The notes under the pieces were generated by a model. The model saw only the letters and a program-made list of their open reading frames with translations, was not told the origin of the DNA and ran no database searches. A stretch of 38,058 nt of DNA, taken from Akkermansia sp. Its GTDB lineage: Bacteria > Verrucomicrobiota > Verrucomicrobiia > Verrucomicrobiales > Akkermansiaceae. The stretch spans positions 1 to 38,058 of the forward strand of contig JAFUQZ010000003.1 of assembly GCA_017472085.1 (NCBI GenBank), in the 5' to 3' direction. Every line of letters begins with the position of its first letter. The first letter of the stretch is position 1. The position numbers were made by a program, and so were the translations under genes. This document shows positions 22,967 to 30,813 of the stretch, piece after piece.

Positions 22967-23881
22967 ATGGTAGCCAACGAACATTTCAAAAGGAGGAGCC
23001 GGCATCGCATCTCTGCGCAGAACATACTCGCGGGGGTGTCGGGGTGCTTTTTCCTGCTCTGCGATGCTTGTCCGGCTCTGGAGTCGGCGGGCAAGCATCT
23101 GGAGGCTTACCTGCAGGAATGCAGAACAGATGACCGGGGCGATACCATACGCGCCTTGCGGCTTCAGGCTCTTTATCGACTGAGCAGCCATCTGGCGCAC
23201 CCCGAGAGCAACGTTTTAGTCTGCACCAAGGCAGAGGCGGCTCAGGCGCTTGCGCTGTGTGCTGAAGCATATCGACTGGCAGCTACCCGATACAGGAAAG
23301 GAGAGGGCTCGCTTCGGGATGTCTATGAAACAGGGCTGGAGCTGTTCTCCTGCGCCGCTTTTTACCCGGAATTACAGGACGAAGCAAACCTGCGCGCCCC
23401 ATCGGCAGCACATCTGAGCAAGCTGCACCGGATGCTTATCGATGCAGCGGTCGCCGAGAATAACAGGGAGGACCAACTCAGGATAGAGATTCTCTGGTTT
23501 CAACGGATGAAACCGGATAATCAGAAAGCGAGAAGCTACCAGGCGGAGCTGGTGAATCTGTTGCAGCGGCGCTGTCACGAGGGGATGATTTCTCATTGGG
23601 AAGTCGCATCGGCTGAGTTGGCATTACAGGAAATGAGCCTGTTTATCCCGCCGGCAGATATCGATACCGTGTTGCAACGAATGGAAGCGCGCGCAAAGGC
23701 CGCAGCGTCTCTATACCGCACTCTGGAACAAATCGCCGCAACGTCAAAGGTTTCCAACCGCCGCATCCTCGAACAGCTGTTCCGCGTCCGACTGCACAAA
23801 CAGGAAAGCGAAAAAACTCTGATTCTGATGCGGTCCTATCACACAAAAATCAGCCGTACTCCCACCGGCGAAGCTCAATAA
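22967..23881 (+). CDS. Helical secreted or membrane-tethered protein, unknown function
   Basis: A 304-residue product. After a very basic start (HFKRRSRHR) a hydrophobic stretch (ILAGVSGCFFLLCDAC, about 19-34) looks like a signal or anchor. The remainder is mostly alpha-helical with long Ala, Leu, Glu and Arg-rich amphipathic helices, including HEGMISHWEVASAEL near residue 205, which recalls the helical hairpins of outer-membrane efflux proteins, but no such domain can be claimed. The frame is open from 22892; the ATG at 22967 is preferred because a -10-like TAATAA ends 5 nt before it. The next gene follows by 10 nt. Confidence 0.6.
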   Translation: MVANEHFKRRSRHRISAQNILAGVSGCFFLLCDACPALESAGKHLEAYLQECRTDDRGDTIRALRLQALYRLSSHLAHPESNVLVCTKAEAAQALALCAEAYRLAATRYRKGEGSLRDVYETGLELFSCAAFYPELQDEANLRAPSAAHLSKLHRMLIDAAVAENNREDQLRIEILWFQRMKPDNQKARSYQAELVNLLQRRCHEGMISHWEVASAELALQEMSLFIPPADIDTVLQRMEARAKAAASLYRTLEQIAATSKVSNRRILEQLFRVRLHKQESEKTLILMRSYHTKISRTPTGEAQ

Positions 23882-23891
23882 AAAGGCATCC

Positions 23892-24575
23892 ATGAACCTC
23901 CTTCTCCTCCGACTCCTTCTCCTCATCTCGCTGTGTACAGCGGGGCTGAGTTCGTGTATCATGCAATCGGCACTGCACAGACCCGTTTTTGACAGGGGAA
24001 GAGAGGGTACAGGGCTGCTGGTGAAGGGTGCATCTGATGTGGTGCAAGTGGGCGAGGAATGGGAGCTTGTGGCAGATTCGGTGACGGTGCACCATGCGGA
24101 CAGCAGGATGTTCATAGAAGCGCATCCTGCCCGTTTTGTGCGACGCAACAGAGAGTGGCTTCTGACAATGGAGAATGACCACCCGCGGTATGTTGTCGAG
24201 GTGGAGGAAGCCCCGGTGGTGTATGGCGAGGTAATCAAAGACCGTTCCGGCTATCTGGTGCGTACACAGACACCCTGGCAGAACAATCTGCCGTCCGGGG
24301 CGGTACGACAGTCCGGCAAATTACTTTTACCCGACGCCAAGTGCTACACCTGCAACAAGGGCATCATTCTGGTATCCCATGACCTGCAGGCCAACGCCCA
24401 TGCACTCTGGGCGTACCCCCTTGGTTCCGTCCTGACCGTGGCCGATGCACCGTTGACTGTCGCGCTTCATGGCCTCTTCGCGGTAGCTGTTCCTGTTGTT
24501 TATACCTACGATAAACTTACCGGGCGTCCCTATCTCCGCAATCAGGAACCACCGGTGCGGAAACATGAACAATAA
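23892..24575 (+). CDS. Putative lipoprotein with a CxxC pair
   Basis: A 227-residue product with a Leu-rich signal and lipobox LSSC (Cys22). The mature part has beta-type segments, a CxxC (CYTCNKG, near 150), and a hydrophobic C-terminal stretch (ADAPLTVALHGLFAVAVPVVYTYD) that may associate with membrane. No domain is recognised. It is 10 nt after the previous gene. A shortened, broken copy of its signal-peptide region follows at 24585, showing recent local duplication. Confidence 0.65.
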   Translation: MNLLLLRLLLLISLCTAGLSSCIMQSALHRPVFDRGREGTGLLVKGASDVVQVGEEWELVADSVTVHHADSRMFIEAHPARFVRRNREWLLTMENDHPRYVVEVEEAPVVYGEVIKDRSGYLVRTQTPWQNNLPSGAVRQSGKLLLPDAKCYTCNKGIILVSHDLQANAHALWAYPLGSVLTVADAPLTVALHGLFAVAVPVVYTYDKLTGRPYLRNQEPPVRKHEQ

Positions 24576-24584
24576 TCTCCTGCC

Positions 24585-24647
24585 ATGCAGATGCTGCTCC
24601 TCGCCGCTCTATGCACAGTGGGGCTGAGTTCATCCCCGAGAATGTAA
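24585..24647 (+). pseudogene. Vestigial copy of a lipoprotein signal peptide
   Basis: A 20-codon frame reads MQMLLLAALCTVGLSSSPRM and stops. It parallels the upstream gene's LLLLISLCTAGLSSC in order and DNA, but the lipobox cysteine has become serine and a stop follows at once. It is best read as the remains of a duplicated lipoprotein gene lying directly before the next gene. Confidence 0.55.
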
Positions 24648-24653
24648 CACCCC

Positions 24654-25418
24654 ATGTCCCCACGATTCCGCCACATCAGCCGCTTCATCGAAGCCACTCT
24701 TCTCATCCTGCTGTTGGAAGCAGGGCTCAGTATCGGGATGGGACGCTTCACCATCGTCAATCTGAGCTCCCTTTTCAGCGATGCGGGACAGATGCGCCCC
24801 GTTCTTCGCTACGAGCAGCAGAGCGAGCGATGCAATCCTCCTACCCGAATCCGGAAGAAAGGCGAGCTCTATGTGGTGGAAGTGCCCATTGCATTCGTTC
24901 CGGCGCGGCATCCCGTCTTCATCCATGAAACACCGGTCCATCCCAAAAGAAAATCCCTGCAATGCAGCCTGTACGGCCGGGAGAAAATGCACCCCTGTCA
25001 ATTTCCCGAGGAACTGTACTATGCCGAACTCACGGCAAAGCAGCTGGCCACTCTGGTTCAACGTGATAAGGTGTACCAGCCGTCTGCATTGGCTCAGGTC
25101 CGGCTTGTGCCGGCGGATTGTTGCGACAGGAGTGAGGCCGTCCTGATATATGACAGCCGGAAGGATGACCTGCTGAACCTGCCGGAGATACAGGACAGGT
25201 ACGGAAACGCGCTCAGAGGAACACCCCACCTTCACAGACTCCGCACCCAAAACATCCCTTCGCGCCGGACTACCTATAACTACTGTCTTCTTCCGCTGAG
25301 CTGGTGTGTTGAACTGGTGGATATCCCCCTCTCCCTCCTCGCCACCCCCATCGGATGGCTGGCAGATGCCATCTACGAACCGCTGCATCATCAGAAAACG
25401 ACCACCGGCAACGAATAA
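24654..25418 (+). CDS. Envelope protein of unknown function, paralog of the gene at 27318
   Basis: A 254-residue product aligning end to end with the protein at 27318-28060. Shared blocks are GRFTIVNL versus GRWTLVNL, KKGELYVVEVPIAFVP versus KKGERYIVEVPLAFVP, YYAELT versus YYADLS and the C-terminal VDIPLSLLATP. The N-terminal hydrophobic segment remains, but the lipobox has been lost (LEAG here, LEGC in the paralog), so it would be anchored or secreted rather than lipidated. The C-terminal DIPLSLLATPIGWLADAIY recalls the end of YceK-like lipoproteins, a weak resemblance only. Confidence 0.65.
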   Translation: MSPRFRHISRFIEATLLILLLEAGLSIGMGRFTIVNLSSLFSDAGQMRPVLRYEQQSERCNPPTRIRKKGELYVVEVPIAFVPARHPVFIHETPVHPKRKSLQCSLYGREKMHPCQFPEELYYAELTAKQLATLVQRDKVYQPSALAQVRLVPADCCDRSEAVLIYDSRKDDLLNLPEIQDRYGNALRGTPHLHRLRTQNIPSRRTTYNYCLLPLSWCVELVDIPLSLLATPIGWLADAIYEPLHHQKTTTGNE

Positions 25419-25468
25419 GCGGCTGGACTTCATCCATTGACTTTTATTCCCGAATATTGCGTTTGTAC

Positions 25469-25497
25469 TTGTCAAATAGCGGCTGAAACGCTACAAT
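25469..25497 (+). promoter_or_regulatory. Promoter of the second lipoprotein operon
   Basis: TTGTCA (25469-25474), 17-nt spacer, TACAAT (25492-25497); the leader is about 24 nt. Confidence 0.7.
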
Positions 25498-25527
25498 TCC
25501 CGGCGCAACAGACAACTGATTTCCGCT

Positions 25528-26160
25528 ATGAATCGCCCGACTCTCATGACATTGCTCCTCCCTCTCCTGTGTGCAGTGGCTCTGACAAGCTGCCAAACTG
25601 CCGAGCAACAAATGGTTGCAGCGCTGGAAGAACGGGAAAAAGGCTTCGATGCCCCTGCCCGCTATGCTGATTACCTGAAACGACACGGAGAATATGCCCG
25701 CAGGCTGCGCAAGGCTGCCGCAGAGGCCGCAACGATGCGGGTACATATCAAGGTTTATCGTTATCCCGGCAGAGTGGAGGAGTACCTGCCGCTATCGGAT
25801 GAAGAGGTAAAGGCCGCTCGCGAAATTCTGGGTGAGATAGAAGAAGCACCTGCTCGTGATTTCTCCCTGTGGCTGGTGGAGGAGTACGACTCCCGGTTCG
25901 GCCCGCAGCCCGCGCCGTTGCCCTATTCGTCGGAACTGGAGTTGGTATCGGCAGATGGCCGGGTGCTGGAAACGTACTACTCTTACGATGCAGAAATGGG
26001 CGATACAGCAAAAGCAGAAGAATACCGCATATCCCGCTACAGGCCGGGCTTTATGCTGCTGGCGGCCGGGCTGAAGCGGTGGAATGAGCTGGACTTCATC
26101 CGGCGGGCCGGAGTGCGCACCCAAGAGCTGTACAACGAAACGCGAACGACAGATAAATGA
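25528..26160 (+). CDS. Putative lipoprotein, unknown function
   Basis: A 210-residue product with signal MNRPTLMTLL and lipobox LTSC (Cys22). A charged helical region follows (about 25-75, many Glu, Arg and Ala, possibly coiled coil), then a mixed alpha/beta part with tyrosine-rich stretches (LETYYSYDAEMG). No known domain. It is the first gene of a plus-strand operon; its stop overlaps the next start as ATGA. The DNA around the start (GATTTCCGC then ATGAATCGCCC) is repeated at 28063-28083. Confidence 0.65.
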   Translation: MNRPTLMTLLLPLLCAVALTSCQTAEQQMVAALEEREKGFDAPARYADYLKRHGEYARRLRKAAAEAATMRVHIKVYRYPGRVEEYLPLSDEEVKAAREILGEIEEAPARDFSLWLVEEYDSRFGPQPAPLPYSSELELVSADGRVLETYYSYDAEMGDTAKAEEYRISRYRPGFMLLAAGLKRWNELDFIRRAGVRTQELYNETRTTDK

Positions 26161-26585
26161 GCCGGGGGCGCAAAAACTACCGGGCAAATGCCATAGGCTT
26201 CGGGCTGGCCGGGCTGTTTCTGATTGGAAGCAGTCAGGAATTGGTACGCAACGAAACAGGCGTATTCTTCACCGGGGAATGCGTGGAAGGCACGGTCGTG
26301 GACACAGAGACGCATAAATCATCCCCCATCAGGAGGTCTAAACGCTTTCTTTCAGAACACGCCATCATCGCCTACACTACCGGGGAGGGGCGACCGATGC
26401 GCAAAACCGCCCCCATCTCCTGTCGGGTGGGGGAAAGAGTTCGGGTGTACTACGATACAACCTCGCCCTCCCGCATGCGCGTGCTGTCCCTGTCTGCCCT
26501 GGCGCCACTCCTTTTCCCCCTGGTCGGGCTGGGATTGCTCAGCATCTCTTTGATATTGGTTCTGCGGTCATCCCCCAAGAAATAA
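26157..26585 (+). CDS. DUF3592-like small membrane protein
   Basis: A 142-residue protein with two membrane segments (about 11-28 and 107-135) flanking a soluble beta domain that includes GECVEGTVVDTET, AIIAYTTGEGRP and VRVYYDTTSPSRM. This arrangement and the Y-Y-D-x-x-x-P motif before the second helix are typical of DUF3592 proteins, whose function is unknown. Its start overlaps the preceding stop by 4 nt, so it is translationally coupled to the lipoprotein. Confidence 0.7.
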   Translation: MSRGRKNYRANAIGFGLAGLFLIGSSQELVRNETGVFFTGECVEGTVVDTETHKSSPIRRSKRFLSEHAIIAYTTGEGRPMRKTAPISCRVGERVRVYYDTTSPSRMRVLSLSALAPLLFPLVGLGLLSISLILVLRSSPKK

Positions 26586-26637
26586 CGATATGCCGCATGA
26601 TTATCATTCCGGCACAACGCTCCACCCTTTGCCCATC

Positions 26638-27321
26638 ATGAAAAACACTCTTCTGTCCCTTTTCTGTCTGCTCAGCCTGTCCGGCTGCATGCAGCAAACC
26701 ACACCAATGACCACCTGCGACCCGGACAACATGGAGCGCTTCCTTCCCCTCATGTTCCGCAACTGCGTCGTAGTGGGTGAAGCAGACCCGTATGAGGAAG
26801 AAAAGCAACGATTCCGCGGAGCGACGGAAATAATGAAACGCCTTTCTGCGGATGAGAAAACTTTACTGGCCGTGGCTCTCGTGCAGGCGCTCGACAAGGC
26901 CGTCACTCCGCTGGGGCTGCATCTCGACAGCCCGGACTTCCTCACCGAATTCGTCATTGCCTCGCGCACGCGCCCGGAGGTGGAAGCCGCCAACGACGCC
27001 ATGTGGAGCTATATGCTCGGCTGGCAGGATGTACTGCCCAGGGCTCTGAAACAATTACCGCCCGAATTGCAGCAGAAACTTGAACACGAATACATGGGAG
27101 CCCTGCTGGATTGCTGCGCGGCCTACCTGATTGCCCGCTATGCGGAAATGAATGAAGCACTGCCGCCCGACGTCCGCGCCGGGGCTCGCGGCGCGGTGGC
27201 TCTCATCGCCTTTCACGCAGATGGAGAGAAGGGGCACCGGGACTCCGGCGTGACAGAGATTCCCGGCTACTCCCTCATGAAGGCAGATGTCGACAAAATA
27301 CCGCCTTTCTCCGCACCATGA
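26638..27321 (+). CDS. Putative lipoprotein, helical, unknown function
   Basis: A 227-residue product with signal MKNTLLSLFC and lipobox LSGC (Cys17). The mature part is mostly helical with several cysteines (DPDN and RNCVVVGE region, LLDCCAAYLIARY). No domain is recognised. The ATG at 26638 is chosen because it places the signal at the N-terminus; 16 codons upstream (to 26590) are polar. Its stop overlaps the next start as ATGA. Confidence 0.65.
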   Translation: MKNTLLSLFCLLSLSGCMQQTTPMTTCDPDNMERFLPLMFRNCVVVGEADPYEEEKQRFRGATEIMKRLSADEKTLLAVALVQALDKAVTPLGLHLDSPDFLTEFVIASRTRPEVEAANDAMWSYMLGWQDVLPRALKQLPPELQQKLEHEYMGALLDCCAAYLIARYAEMNEALPPDVRAGARGAVALIAFHADGEKGHRDSGVTEIPGYSLMKADVDKIPPFSAP

Positions 27322-28040
27322 ATCGACGTTATAGAACTATCTGTTACATTTCATGTTGCATCCTCATATTCATGCTGGAGGGATGCGTCGGTCTGTACAC
27401 CGGACGCTGGACGCTGGTGAATCTGGGAGAAGAGCTGAATAGTGTGGGGCATGAGCTACCCTGCCAACAGGAAGTACAGGACGATAACGGACGATGGCAT
27501 TACCGCACGCGCGTGTGGAAAAAGGGGGAGCGATACATCGTTGAAGTTCCGTTGGCATTTGTTCCCTTCAACCCACCCCTCATCGAACACAGCGCCGGAC
27601 ACAGCCCTGCGAAAAAATCGCTGGATAATCGATATTATGGACCGACAAAAGAAGAAATCGCTCAATATCAGACTGAACCGTATTATGCCGATTTGTCGCA
27701 CAGCCAATTCTTTCATTTGTGTAAATGGCACAAGAGCGATTTTTTCCGCAATCCTTTTCCCGACCTGAAGCTGACTCCGGCTGCCGAGACAGATTTCAAT
27801 GGGTCCGTACTCATTTTGGATTCTATTGGAAATAAGACCTCCGTACACCTGGAAGAAATGAATCAATTCCGCGGGTTGCCACACCTCGACAGCATCCGAA
27901 CCCACTCCATTCCACCCCGCCGCACCGGGCTCAATCATGGCCTGCAGCCCATCCGATGGGCCGCGAAAGTGGTGGATATCCCCCTCTCCCTCCTCGCCAC
28001 CCCATCGGATGGCTGGCAGATGCCATCTACGAACCGCTGA
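27318..28040 (+). CDS. Putative lipoprotein, paralog of 24654, frameshifted at its 3' end
   Basis: A 240-residue frame with lipobox LEGC (Cys23), clearly paralogous to the gene at 24654. Near the C-terminus the two DNA copies are almost identical, but here a run of five C has become four (28000-28003). The frame therefore shifts after LSLLATP and ends with an unrelated DGWQMPSTNR. Restoring one C gives the paralog's GWLADAIYEPL followed by a TAA at 28058-28060. This is either a real inactivating or tail-changing mutation, a phase-variable tract, or a sequencing error in a homopolymer. The start overlaps the previous stop. Confidence 0.65.
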   Translation: MNRRYRTICYISCCILIFMLEGCVGLYTGRWTLVNLGEELNSVGHELPCQQEVQDDNGRWHYRTRVWKKGERYIVEVPLAFVPFNPPLIEHSAGHSPAKKSLDNRYYGPTKEEIAQYQTEPYYADLSHSQFFHLCKWHKSDFFRNPFPDLKLTPAAETDFNGSVLILDSIGNKTSVHLEEMNQFRGLPHLDSIRTHSIPPRRTGLNHGLQPIRWAAKVVDIPLSLLATPSDGWQMPSTNR

Positions 28041-28072
28041 ATAACGAAGCATGGATTTAACCGATTTCCGCC

Positions 28073-28261
28073 ATGAATCGCCCTATTGTTTCCGTACTGA
28101 TGCTTATTGTTCTGACTGCCCTCGTGCTGAACAGCTGCCGCTCCTATGCTGGCAGCGCCATCGCCACCCCCGTGTTCCTACCTCTCTGCCGGCAACAAAA
28201 ACAGCAGGCTCCTTCGGAGGAGCTGCCCACAGCTGAAAACTCATTCCTACGTACAGACTGA
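28073..28261 (+). CDS. Small lipoprotein (62 aa)
   Basis: A 62-residue product starting MNRPIVSVLM, with lipobox LNSC (Cys22) and only 40 mature residues, Gln/Lys/Pro-rich in the middle. Its 5' DNA and the MNRP start repeat those of the lipoprotein gene at 25528, so it may be a truncated paralog or a shared signal-peptide cassette joined to a new tail. It lies 12 nt after the corrected stop of the preceding gene. Confidence 0.5.
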   Translation: MNRPIVSVLMLIVLTALVLNSCRSYAGSAIATPVFLPLCRQQKQQAPSEELPTAENSFLRTD

Positions 28262-28378
28262 CGTTTTTCTATACAATCAACACACGACGAATAAACGCAT
28301 TCTGAAAAAATAATTATACATTCGCCGCTGAGTGCTTCGAGCCATTGTGGAACACAACCCACCTAAACATCCGAAAAT

Positions 28379-28843
28379 ATGATGTCCCTGCCCCGCATTC
28401 ACCGAATCCTTGCCACCACAGCCCTCTGCCTTGCGGCGGGGATCAACTCGTGTCGTTTCTTTACAGTAGAACATGATAAGCCGGCTGTGGCCCACATATA
28501 CGATGGAGGAAGCATCGCCAAACAAATAACTTTTACCGGCGAACAACCACACCCGGAGGAGCTTCGCTCATGGATTGATTTCAACAACGGGAAGCTTTAC
28601 CGCGCAACACTCGCCTATTGGGTTCCCAATGTGACCCTGTGCTTTCCTGATCAACCCGGGCATTTCAGCTTCTATACTAAATATGTTCAGGCCGGTTCCC
28701 ATATTCGCCGCTCCACGGATGAGGACAAAGCTTTTCTGAATTGGTTAAACACTCAAGCCGGCGTGAGACGCTGCCCGGAATGCAATGGGGGATACTCAGA
28801 CTGTTTGCATTGCAGAGGGCGTGGAGTTGTCCCCGTTCCTTAA
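28379..28843 (+). CDS. Putative lipoprotein with a C-terminal zinc-ribbon-like CxxC pair
   Basis: A 154-residue product with signal region MMSLPRIHRI and probable lipidation at Cys25 (INSC). The C-terminus carries CPECNGGYSDCLHCRGRG, two CxxC units resembling half of a DnaJ-type zinc finger, which is unusual in a lipoprotein. It has a 117-nt upstream gap with AT-rich sequence (TATACAT near 28314) that may hold its promoter. Function unknown. Confidence 0.6.
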   Translation: MMSLPRIHRILATTALCLAAGINSCRFFTVEHDKPAVAHIYDGGSIAKQITFTGEQPHPEELRSWIDFNNGKLYRATLAYWVPNVTLCFPDQPGHFSFYTKYVQAGSHIRRSTDEDKAFLNWLNTQAGVRRCPECNGGYSDCLHCRGRGVVPVP

Positions 28844-28871
28844 TCTTGCCCGACGCATCAACACTACTCGG

Positions 28872-28890
28872 GAATGCGGGAGGCATTCTT
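28872..28890 (+). terminator. Weak stem-loop after the zinc-ribbon lipoprotein
   Basis: GAATGC/GCATTC form a perfect 6-bp stem with a GGGAG loop, followed by TTCAATTT. Possible terminator of the accessory island. Confidence 0.4.
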
Positions 28891-28950
28891 CAATTTGGAT
28901 ATCGGAGGACTCACTGAATGTGAACTAAAGTCTCAACCGCCCGCCGAATG

Positions 28951-29276
28951 CGAATTTATCGGGGAGTTTGCGAGCGCAAGCGAGCCGAATGTTGAGCCCG
29001 TTAGGGCGTCAGCTCTCAGTCAGGCGGTGGAGCGCAACGCGCGGAACCCCTGTTCGTCAAACAAAGATATAGGAACCCAGGGAACCTGTGGTGACAGCAC
29101 GCTATGCGCGTCGCGGTGGCTGGCTGTCACCACCGTTTCACGGGGTTCCCTTTTGTCTTCTTCACAAAACAGGGGTTTCGCAGCTGACGCTGCGCCACCG
29201 CCTGACTAACGGCTTTCGCCCTGCGGGCTCTGAAATTCCGCACGCCTGTGGCGTGCAAACTGCCCGTCAAATTCCG
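28951..29276. repeat. Long imperfect palindrome (about 326 nt)
   Basis: The left half reads outward-in as CGAATTTATCGGGG, AGTTTGC, GAGCCCG, GGGCG, AGTCAGGCGGTGG, AACCCCTGTT, GGAACCC and GGTGACAGC. The right half contains the reverse complements of all these blocks in mirrored order. Arms are about 145-155 nt with small differences, around a centre near 29110. Shorter perfect hairpins nest inside (GCACGCC-TGT-GGCGTGC, CGCAGC/GCTGCG). No credible gene lies here. It could be a MITE-like element or template for a long RNA hairpin. Confidence 0.7.
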
Positions 29277-29299
29277 ATTTTTCCGCCGTGCCGGCGGAA

Positions 29300-29351
29300 G
29301 TGACAAAAACAGCGCAACCTCCCGCCTCCGAATTTGTACGGAGACGGGAGG
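29300..29351 (-). terminator. Terminator of the RND efflux operon
   Basis: On the minus strand CCTCCCG-T-CTCCG pairs with CGGAG-G-CGGGAGG (12 bp with one mismatch, 8-nt loop), followed within a few bases by a T5 run. It lies 30 nt after the TolC-type stop. Confidence 0.75.
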
Positions 29352-29380
29352 TCGAAAAGTCATTGGCAAGAAGTTCCTGT

Positions 29381-30775
29381 TTATTTCTGCCAACCGCCAC
29401 CCAACTGGGTGTAGAGGGTGGGGATGCAGGCGGCATACTGATAGCGATAGGCTGCCAGCTGCGTCTGCGCGGGGAAGAGGCCCTGCTGGGCGGTCAGGAC
29501 TTCGTAGTAGCTGGAAAGGCCCTGGGTATAGCGGGCTTTGGCAAGCTTGACACTTTCCTGATAAGCAGCAACGGCTTCTTCCTGTTTGTTCATGATTTCG
29601 CGAAGCTTGGAACGCTGAATGAGCGTGGTGGAAATCTCTGACATGGCGTTCAGCACGGCCTGTTCGTACTCTGCCTTGGCAGCCAGGAAGGTATCGCGCT
29701 TGATAAGTTCATTGGCTCTGAGCTGGCCGGCCTGGAAAAGCGGCCCGGTCAGGTTGGCTCCGATGCCCCAGCCGTTGTGCTTGCCGCGCAGGGAGCTGGT
29801 GAGGTCGGCAGAGGCGTAGCCGGCCACGCCGGTGAGACTGATGCTCGGGAAGTAGCTGGCGATGGCCACGCCGATATCGGCATTGGCAGCGCGCAGGCTC
29901 TGCTCTGCAGCACGGATATCCGGACGGCGGGAAATGACGTCTGCCGGGATGCCGGCGGGCACGCTGCTGGCCTTGGCAAAGCTGCTCATGCTGCCGCTGC
30001 GCTGAATAGCACCGGGCATGCGCCCGGCCAGCACGGACAGCGTGTTCTCCATCTGGGCAATCTGGCTCTCCAGGTTCGGTATCTGAGCCTCTGCTGCCGA
30101 AAGCGCAGCCTGTGCGGAAGATACCTGCAACTGGTCGGCTACGCCGCCCATTGCCTGGTTGTTGAAGAGTTCCAGCGATTCGCGGTAGGATTCCACGGCA
30201 GCGCGGGCAATATCCAGCTGCTCATCCAGCATGATGAGCTGGAGGTAACCGCAGGCCACCTGGCGCATGAGCGAGATACGCAGGTTGTTGAACTGCTCAC
30301 CGGCTTCCAGGGCAGAAGCCTCGGCACTTTCCACACCCTTGCGGGTCTTGCCCCACAGGTCAATCTCCCAGGAGGCGTTCAGCGCCGCAGAACCGGGGGC
30401 AGAGGTTGTGCCGCCCATCTGGGCAATGGCAGCGCCGCTGCTCTGGTTCATGCCCTTGGAGGCAGAAGCGCCGTAGCCCAGCCAGGGGAACATGGGGGCG
30501 CGGGCAATCGTCACGTACCGACGAGCTGCATCAACGTTGTGCATCATGGCCGCGAGGTCGCGGTTATTGTTGAACACATCGTTGAGCAGGGACTGTAATG
30601 CAGCATCATTCAACACCTGCTGCCAAGGGAGGTCAGCCATGGTGCTATCGGAAACACCGGCTCCGCGGAACTCCGCAGGCACAGGCATTTCGGGGGCGAA
30701 CCACTTGGGCCCGAAGGTGCAGGAGCTGACGGTCAGCGCCACCCCTGCGAGGGTCAGGATTACGGATGTTTTCAT
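29381..30775 (-). CDS. TolC/NodT-type outer-membrane efflux lipoprotein
   Basis: A 464-residue protein with lipobox VSSC (Cys19), then FGPKWFAPEMPVP and the LPWQQVLND stretch typical of the NodT subgroup. Two outer-membrane-efflux repeats follow, with long helices (SAQAALSAAEAQIPNLESQI) and WEIDLWGKTRKGVESA. It forms the trimeric outer-membrane duct of a tripartite pump. It is the last gene of the marR-mfp-rnd-tolC operon, 38 nt after the RND pump gene, and is followed by a terminator. Confidence 0.95.
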   Translation of the reverse strand: MKTSVILTLAGVALTVSSCTFGPKWFAPEMPVPAEFRGAGVSDSTMADLPWQQVLNDAALQSLLNDVFNNNRDLAAMMHNVDAARRYVTIARAPMFPWLGYGASASKGMNQSSGAAIAQMGGTTSAPGSAALNASWEIDLWGKTRKGVESAEASALEAGEQFNNLRISLMRQVACGYLQLIMLDEQLDIARAAVESYRESLELFNNQAMGGVADQLQVSSAQAALSAAEAQIPNLESQIAQMENTLSVLAGRMPGAIQRSGSMSSFAKASSVPAGIPADVISRRPDIRAAEQSLRAANADIGVAIASYFPSISLTGVAGYASADLTSSLRGKHNGWGIGANLTGPLFQAGQLRANELIKRDTFLAAKAEYEQAVLNAMSEISTTLIQRSKLREIMNKQEEAVAAYQESVKLAKARYTQGLSSYYEVLTAQQGLFPAQTQLAAYRYQYAACIPTLYTQLGGGWQK

Positions 30776-30813
30776 ATTACAGAGATAGAAGGTTGGTTGT
30801 TGTTAGAGAAGGT

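Noticed and set aside
28874..29209. 111-codon frame in the palindrome region
   Set aside because: It lies on one arm of the long inverted repeat; mirrored frames appear on the other strand and no protein family is recognisable.
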